Both the position numbers and the translations under genes were made by a program. A stretch of 10,311 nucleotides of DNA from an uncultured Pseudomonadota bacterium. Lineage in GTDB: Bacteria > Myxococcota_A > UBA9042 > CAIXZC01. A model generated the notes under the pieces. It was not told the DNA's origin. It did not search any database and saw nothing but the letters and a program-made list of their open reading frames with translations. Positions 6,077-10,311 of this stretch are shown piece after piece; position 1 is the first letter of the stretch, and every line of letters starts with the position of its first letter. The stretch covers positions 1-10,311 of the forward strand of contig CALFHQ010000585.1 of NCBI GenBank assembly GCA_937876385.1. Reading direction: 5' to 3'.

Positions 6077-8371
6077 TCAGTTGACCTCGGAATCCGGCAC
6101 AGTGAAGGGGTAGCTGTCCTGGCTCACAGAGAAAGAATTAAGGTTCATCTCGTCTAGTTGGAACCCATCGTTGTAGCTGAAGGGCTCTACCTCCCCCATG
6201 AGGTACGCGTTGAATTCAACTTCCAATGTGTGCGGGCCAAACCGCTGCAGGGCTTTGGGGTCATCCAGGGAGGGAGCGGGGTTCTTGAGGAGTCCGTCCG
6301 GGTAAAGCGCTGGTGGAAGGACTGGCAGGACCACTTCGGTGACATTTCCCGGGGCGACGACTTCCCAAAGCTTGTGGGACTCGGGACCACCGATACTATA
6401 CCCCGGAACAATGGGATTTTGGGGGGCAGGCAGAAGATAACCCAACCGCACGGCGTACAGATCGGCTCCTCGGGGTCTTGTGACCTGCTTCCAGGAAATG
6501 GTGCGATTGACCAGTTTTCCCCCCACTCGGTCGAGGGGAATCATGTGAGTGGGAACTTCGGTGTCGTCATCCAGGATGAAGCATGAGCCGGGTGGATTGG
6601 GAGTCACCGTGCCTGCCTTGCACCGAGGGGCAATGGTGCGATCCGGCGGGGTCGGGGAGAGCCCCTCGGGGGGCCGCAGCCAGACATAGTCTCGATCCAT
6701 GGAGATGGTCCCCGAGGGAACCTGGTCTCTTCGAATACAGGTGCTGATGCCGGGGGGGTCGGCGCCCAGAAGGGTCCCTCGACCGGCCAAACCGACGTGC
6801 ATGTAGTATGGGTCAACGCCCAGAGCCTTCATGGCGGGGTGCTCTGGATCCGGGAAGACCAAGTCCAGCGGATTGATGAAGTCGGGTTGGTTGTAGGAGC
6901 CGTTTACGTCCACAAAAATGTATCCGTAGCGTCCCATATCCACCACCGGCATGAGGAGACCGTTGGCAAAGGGCTGCTGGGTCATGGTGTCGTCGGGGAA
7001 GTGTCCCATGTTCACGTGGAACAACTCCACGTCATCTTCTTTCTGCTTGAGGAGATCGATATTGAGGAGAAGGTCAGCCTCGGCGGTTTCTCCCGCCTCC
7101 ACCTGCACAATAGCGACTGCGAAGGCTCGTGGGACAAAGCGAAGGGCGTAGGGGTCCTGCACCGTCTCCATGATATTGAATCCTTCGCCGGCAAAGACGT
7201 AGATGAGGTGCTTACCGGGCTTTAGCCCATAGAGGGTATAGCGAGCCTCTTCGGGCTCGTCCTCACGGTGAATGACCATGTTGGGGGGCACGAGATCGAA
7301 GGGAGAGACGATGGTCTCGGCCATTCCCCGATAAGAGAGGACAGAGCTCATGGAGAGAGAAACAAGCTCCACATTCTTGAGCCCACTTTGAACGATTCCG
7401 ATGTTGAACTTTTCGAGGGAGGAGGAGGGAAACGGGGCTACGCCGTATGCTCCATCGAAACCTCTCACTACGCCCGTGACGTTTCCGACCTTGTCGTCAT
7501 CAATTCCCGGGATGGGGTCGAAAGGGTGCATGGGAACGCTGACGTGGAGGGCGTTGACTGCGACCATGGTGTAGGGTTTGCAGCCGCTGCGAGCCACCGT
7601 GACGTTCACCGGGCCAATCAGGGCGGGGTCCGAGAACACGACGATGCCGGACTCGTCGGACCAGGCTTCAAAGTGGGTTTCTGGGTCGTACGTCAACTCG
7701 ACGTAGACATAGCTGTCTGGAGCAGGAATCGGCACGCCGTCAGGGTCCTCCAGGGAGGGGCCATCCACCGTATAGACTCGAAGCTGCCCATCGATGCCGC
7801 CGGCCCCGGTGTAAGGACTGGTGTTGATTCCAGGACGGGGGATTACCGTCTCCAGGAAGTAGGCCCGAAGGACCCTCTCCTGTCGTCGACCGAGGCTGTT
7901 TCGGGCTTCCACCTGGATTCGGGCGACTCCGGGCTCCTTGGATGTCACCACGGCGAGGAATCGGCCGGGTTCAGCTTCCTGGACGTCTCCGATGGAGCCC
8001 AGGTCGGTGGTAAGATCGATGGCTCCGTCAACAACAGCTTCCTGGTTCTGATTCCACAACGAAATGGAAAGCTGAGCGGACCACTCCCCGTCAGTGAGCA
8101 TTGCTGGAGTGAGGGTTGCATCGATAATGAGGCTGTCTTTGACGCCTGCATCCAGGGGTTCTGGGTCTTTGGAATCAATGAGCCCATCGCCGTCGGTGTC
8201 CTGGTTGTCCGGGTCGGTGCCGAAGGCCAATTCCTGTTCGTCTGTGAGTCCATCCCCATCACGATCTGACCCCAACTCATTGCAGGCGAGGAGGAGAAGA
8301 GCGGCGCTAACAAGCAGGAGGAGAGTGTAGCCTGTGCGGCCGACTGTATGTGTCTGGGGTCTATTTCGCAT
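6077..8371 (-). CDS. Outer-membrane lipoprotein with TSP3 calcium repeats and Ig-like domain
   Basis: A 764-residue secreted lipoprotein of unknown function. A hydrophobic signal (about 15-29) ends in the lipobox LLAC with Cys30 as the lipidation site; Asn31 does not argue for inner-membrane retention. Residues 36-74 are thrombospondin type 3-like Ca2+ repeats (DRDGDGLTDEQE, DTDGDGLIDSKDPEP). About 80-155 resembles a Big-1/invasin-type Ig domain (DGAIDLTTDLGSI, GRFLAVVTSKEPG, VARIQVEA). About 295-400 reads like a carboxypeptidase-regulatory beta fold (VTGVVRGFDG, YTLYGLKPGKHLIYV). The rest is beta-rich and unassigned. ATG 8371 has GAGGA 7 bases upstream and places the signal peptide correctly; the open frame further upstream lies inside the porin gene and is rejected. 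It begins 10 bases after the porin stop and ends one base before murI. It is probably surface- or periplasm-facing and may work with the porin, an inference from gene order. Confidence 0.85.
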   Translation of the reverse strand: MRNRPQTHTVGRTGYTLLLLVSAALLLLACNELGSDRDGDGLTDEQELAFGTDPDNQDTDGDGLIDSKDPEPLDAGVKDSLIIDATLTPAMLTDGEWSAQLSISLWNQNQEAVVDGAIDLTTDLGSIGDVQEAEPGRFLAVVTSKEPGVARIQVEARNSLGRRQERVLRAYFLETVIPRPGINTSPYTGAGGIDGQLRVYTVDGPSLEDPDGVPIPAPDSYVYVELTYDPETHFEAWSDESGIVVFSDPALIGPVNVTVARSGCKPYTMVAVNALHVSVPMHPFDPIPGIDDDKVGNVTGVVRGFDGAYGVAPFPSSSLEKFNIGIVQSGLKNVELVSLSMSSVLSYRGMAETIVSPFDLVPPNMVIHREDEPEEARYTLYGLKPGKHLIYVFAGEGFNIMETVQDPYALRFVPRAFAVAIVQVEAGETAEADLLLNIDLLKQKEDDVELFHVNMGHFPDDTMTQQPFANGLLMPVVDMGRYGYIFVDVNGSYNQPDFINPLDLVFPDPEHPAMKALGVDPYYMHVGLAGRGTLLGADPPGISTCIRRDQVPSGTISMDRDYVWLRPPEGLSPTPPDRTIAPRCKAGTVTPNPPGSCFILDDDTEVPTHMIPLDRVGGKLVNRTISWKQVTRPRGADLYAVRLGYLLPAPQNPIVPGYSIGGPESHKLWEVVAPGNVTEVVLPVLPPALYPDGLLKNPAPSLDDPKALQRFGPHTLEVEFNAYLMGEVEPFSYNDGFQLDEMNLNSFSVSQDSYPFTVPDSEVN

Positions 8372-8381
8372 TCTCAAATCC

Positions 8382-9620
8382 TCAGTACCGGACATCCAAT
8401 CCAACAGAAGCCCCGATCCTGAAGCCACCATACTCCAGCGATGGGTATCCTGCATTGTCCACCAGAATCTGTTCCTTCTCCAGGACTCGGTCGGTGTAGA
8501 TGGTCCCAGACAACGAGCCGTGGAAGCCAATTTCAATGGGAGATTCGGAGGAGGGTTTCAGCCCGTAGCGGAGCCCGGCAGCGAGGGTATGTCGATCCGA
8601 ATCGAGTAGATTGCTGACTCCGGTCTGGTCTTTCACCACGGCCGGGAAGAAGCGGTACCCGAAGGTCGCTTCGATGGGGCCCCGGTAGCGAAATGCAGTG
8701 GAGAAAACGACCACATCTCGACTGTTAGGGCTCTCGGGTACGGCCTTCATCGCTTCAGCGCCGTCGGAATCAAAGAGGGAAACCGCCGGAGATGGGTTTG
8801 GCATCGTGGAGAACTGCTTCCATGTGGCATCTGCCTCGACGGAGAAGTGCTCCAGGAAGGACCACTCGATGCCAAACCCGACCTGATGGGGAACATAGAA
8901 GGCTCTGGAGTGCACCTGGGCCTGCAACTCGATCCCTTCGGCAACGACGTTCACGGGGATGGTCATGTCGGTGTAGTTTCTTCCCCGATAGACCAGCGCC
9001 AGGCGTAGCTCTTCGATGGGTTGAACGGTCAATCCTGCGATGGGGCTGAGCTGGTATCCCACGTCCACCAGAACGCTGTTGTCCCCTTCCGAATCTCCCA
9101 GGTCGAGGTCCACGACGGCGTCCACCGTGGGAAGCATTTCAAAGCCTGCCCCGACGGAGAGCCACGAGAGTATTTTTCCTGACAGCGCCATGGAGAGAGA
9201 GAGACGTCGCTCTCTGGCGTTCAAGGAGACAAACATTGGCTCCTGGTTTGGATACAGGTCCAGCTCGTAGAAACCAGAGGCTGGGGTCAAAATGGCAGCG
9301 CCCAACCAGATTGGATGTCTAGGATGGGGAAAGACAGGGACTGCCATTCCGATCTCAAGGAAGCTCCCGGAGGAGGTTCTTGCTCCATTCGGTTTCATTT
9401 TCGAGAAGAGGTGAACGTAGGAGGTAGAGAACTGTCCATGCTGGAGCCAGGAGAGGTTCCCTGGATTGTACCAGGTGGCGCTGAAGTCGGACACAGACGC
9501 CAGGTTGGCCCCTGCACTCCCTCGTCCCTCCCAGGAGAGACCGAGGGTCTCGGCCGGATCGGCGTGGACTTGGCTTGCAAGTCCCAGACACAAGGTGACA
9601 ATCAACAAGACCCGTTTCAC
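8382..9620 (-). CDS. FadL/OMPP1/TodX-family outer-membrane transport protein
   Basis: A 412-residue beta-barrel predicted to take up hydrophobic compounds such as fatty acids or aromatics. Residues 1-20 are a signal peptide (VKRVLLIVTLCLGLASQVHA). The mature N-terminus has the family hallmark: GRGSAGANLASVSDFSATWY followed by NPG (YNPG at 51-54), the luminal hatch region of FadL proteins. The rest alternates polar and hydrophobic residues in strand-sized pieces, with family-like phrases such as WLSVGAGFEM, LVYRG and HTLAAGLRYG. The last residue is Tyr, the aromatic end expected for barrel insertion by BAM. GTG 9620 is chosen because AAGAGG lies 9 bases upstream; TTG 9629 is in frame but would overlap that site. 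First clear gene of the operon with the lipoprotein and murI. The family is clear; the substrate cannot be read from sequence. Confidence 0.88.
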   Translation of the reverse strand: MKRVLLIVTLCLGLASQVHADPAETLGLSWEGRGSAGANLASVSDFSATWYNPGNLSWLQHGQFSTSYVHLFSKMKPNGARTSSGSFLEIGMAVPVFPHPRHPIWLGAAILTPASGFYELDLYPNQEPMFVSLNARERRLSLSMALSGKILSWLSVGAGFEMLPTVDAVVDLDLGDSEGDNSVLVDVGYQLSPIAGLTVQPIEELRLALVYRGRNYTDMTIPVNVVAEGIELQAQVHSRAFYVPHQVGFGIEWSFLEHFSVEADATWKQFSTMPNPSPAVSLFDSDGAEAMKAVPESPNSRDVVVFSTAFRYRGPIEATFGYRFFPAVVKDQTGVSNLLDSDRHTLAAGLRYGLKPSSESPIEIGFHGSLSGTIYTDRVLEKEQILVDNAGYPSLEYGGFRIGASVGLDVRY

Positions 9621-9635
9621 TCGCGCCAACCTCTT

Positions 9636-9785
9636 TTACTGGCCGTCCCTGGTTGTGGGGTCGTCCGGTTCGTCCTCGAACCGAGGCGCAGCATGGCCTC
9701 GGAAGCGCCAGAGTATACCTCCTGCCGGCATATAGGGCAAGAAGGGCCTTTTGGAATGGCGCCGTCTGTAGTTTGGAGCGGTCAT
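9636..9785 (-). CDS. Doubtful small ORF (49 aa) directly before the porin gene
   Basis: ATG 9785 to TAA 9636 reads a basic, aromatic N-terminal half (APNYRRRHSKRPFLPYMPAG, GILWRFRG) and an acidic tail (FEDEPDDPTTRDGQ). The stop sits just before the porin ribosome site AAGAGG, an operon-like layout, and the frame remains open upstream to about 9860. Against it, there is no ribosome site before ATG 9785, no upstream start codon, and a good promoter (9712-9740) lies inside it. No family is recognised. Confidence 0.28.
   Translation of the reverse strand: MTAPNYRRRHSKRPFLPYMPAGGILWRFRGHAAPRFEDEPDDPTTRDGQ
9712..9740 (-). promoter_or_regulatory. Sigma70-like promoter of the porin-lipoprotein-murI operon
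   Basis: Leftward, TTGCCC (9740-9735, 4 of 6) and TATACT (9717-9712, 5 of 6) are separated by exactly 17 bases. The transcript would start near 9705, leaving a leader of about 85 bases before GTG 9620. If the 49-codon ORF at 9636-9785 is real, this promoter lies inside it. This is a consensus match only. Confidence 0.45.
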
Positions 9786-9802
9786 GGGAGTGGCTGATTG
9801 AG

Positions 9803-9817
9803 GGGGGGAGACCCCCC
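9803..9817. other. G6-AGA-C6 hairpin
   Basis: A perfect 6-bp G/C stem with a three-base loop lies in the roughly 360-base stretch upstream of the porin gene. It is stable but not followed by a T-run on either strand, so it is at best a rho-independent-like or pausing structure. The remainder of 9818-9980 shows no convincing gene. Confidence 0.35.
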
Positions 9818-9909
9818 GGCCGTTTGGGTGAGATTCATCATCCGTTGCGCTGAAGAAATGCTAGCGCACAACGCGGCCGGGGAGGGTGGAGGGGGTCACA
9901 GGTGGGGTA

Positions 9910-9938
9910 TTGAGGCGGGATGAAATCGAGCATATACT
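9910..9938 (+). promoter_or_regulatory. Possible plus-strand promoter facing the small Cys protein gene
   Basis: TTGAGG (9910-9915) and TATACT (9933-9938) are 17 bases apart. Transcription would run rightward across 9982-10176, antisense to the small gene there. No plus-strand gene follows closely, so it is either an antisense promoter or chance. Confidence 0.25.
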
Positions 9939-9981
9939 CAAGCCCCCAGTCCCGAACAAGAATCGGGCGAACTGCTGCCCC

Positions 9982-10176
9982 CTAGCCGATGGAGAATTCC
10001 TGTCTGTTTTTCCGCCCCTGATAGCAGCGCCAACAGGCCGCTCGACTTTTTTCAAAGGCGTTTGCGTCGACATACTTTTCCAGACATTCACCCAAAGCTA
10101 CTCGTCGCTTTTTGGCTCGGCAGTAGAACGAATCTGCTACAGCCATGGATTCCTTTTCATTTCTTGCTCTCTCCAT
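9982..10176 (-). CDS. Small four-cysteine protein, probable zinc binder
   Basis: A 64-residue soluble protein with a basic core. The Cys pattern is FYCRAKKRRVALGECLEKY, then about 16 residues, then CWRCYQGRKNR. Two Cys 13 residues apart followed by a CxxC pair could form a treble-clef or zinc-ribbon-like site, and the RAKKRR and QGRKNR patches could contact nucleic acid. I cannot name a family. ATG 10176 has GAGGG 7 bases upstream; ATG 10146 (54 residues, AAGGA only 4 bases away) still contains all cysteines and is a reasonable alternative. The gene is isolated: the porin operon lies about 360 bases downstream on the same strand, and nothing complete lies upstream within the window. Confidence 0.6.
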   Translation of the reverse strand: MERARNEKESMAVADSFYCRAKKRRVALGECLEKYVDANAFEKSRAACWRCYQGRKNRQEFSIG

Positions 10177-10197
10177 CCGGATTCCCTCACTCGGCAA

Positions 10198-10311
10198 ACA
10201 ACGTGCTGTTTCGTTCGACCCGGTTATTGCCTGATGACAACTTGGGTACCATGGAAAACAAGGTCAAGGGGTCCCGGATATTTGCACTCGAAAACTCCCA
10301 ATATCAGAAGC
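10198..10311. other. Right-edge stretch, nothing firm
   Basis: Upstream region of the small Cys protein gene. TTGACC and TTGTCA occur on the minus strand, but neither has a credible -10 box at 16-18 bases. Two overlapping plus-strand frames (ATG 10234 and ATG 10251) stay open to the edge without a ribosome site, so a rightward gene start cannot be confirmed or excluded. Confidence 0.3.

Noticed and set aside
7268..8269. 333-codon plus-strand ORF
   Set aside because: Antisense shadow of the lipoprotein gene, which has a lipobox, calcium repeats and a good ribosome site; the shadow has low-complexity composition.
8372..8536. Upstream extension of the lipoprotein frame
   Set aside because: It lies inside the porin 3' end and would bury the signal peptide; ATG 8371 has a properly spaced ribosome site.
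9617..9694. 25-codon ORF whose TGA overlaps the porin GTG as GTGA
   Set aside because: The ribosome site is only 2 bases from its ATG and its composition is not protein-like; the overlap has a one-in-three frame chance here.
9861..10091. 76-codon minus-strand ORF
   Set aside because: It mostly overlaps the small four-Cys gene in another frame, and its translation is Ser/Thr/Pro-rich with no pattern.
10234..10311. Two overlapping plus-strand frames open to the right edge
   Set aside because: Too short (about 20-26 codons) to distinguish from chance; neither has a ribosome site, and both cannot be genes at once.

Overview
This window looks like chromosomal DNA from a Gram-negative bacterium of moderately high G+C content. 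The best guess is a deltaproteobacterial or Myxococcota-like lineage. The evidence is a FadL-type outer-membrane porin, a lipoprotein with a lipobox, thrombospondin-type calcium repeats on a secreted protein, and a secreted subtilase whose tail is a Cys-rich 'DDGVFCNG' repeat of the kind common in those groups. The placement is inferred from protein style only. I see no rRNA, tRNA, CRISPR array, insertion sequence or phage gene.

Left part (1-2280, minus strand): two secreted hydrolases read leftward. The upstream one is an M14/succinylglutamate-desuccinylase-like zinc amidohydrolase with a signal peptide. Downstream, behind its own good sigma70-like promoter, is a proteinase K-type subtilase that runs off the left edge. 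A GGGTCTGACCC palindrome lies between them.

Middle (2373-5127, plus strand): a tight, divergently transcribed three-gene cassette. It encodes a 526-residue alpha-helical (HEAT-like) solenoid, a small protein with a CPCC motif, and a minimal soluble family 2 glycosyltransferase. In the small gene the frame breaks in a run of four G. The -1 frame continues it by 39 sensible residues and ends in a GTGA stop/start overlap with the glycosyltransferase. I therefore think the gene is really about 153 codons long and carries a one-base deletion, a sequencing error or a frameshift site. I recognise no described system with this combination, so it is the best candidate for something new here.

Right part (9620-5266, minus strand): an operon of a FadL/OMPP1-like porin, a 764-residue lipoprotein (TSP3 repeats plus an Ig-like domain) and murI (glutamate racemase), with junctions of 10 bases and 1 base. 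A sigma70-like promoter precedes it. Further upstream are a small four-cysteine protein (9982-10176) and a doubtful 49-codon ORF directly before the porin. The two gene blocks converge on a 138-base gap (5128-5265) holding a 10-bp inverted-repeat pair and a 12-bp palindrome.
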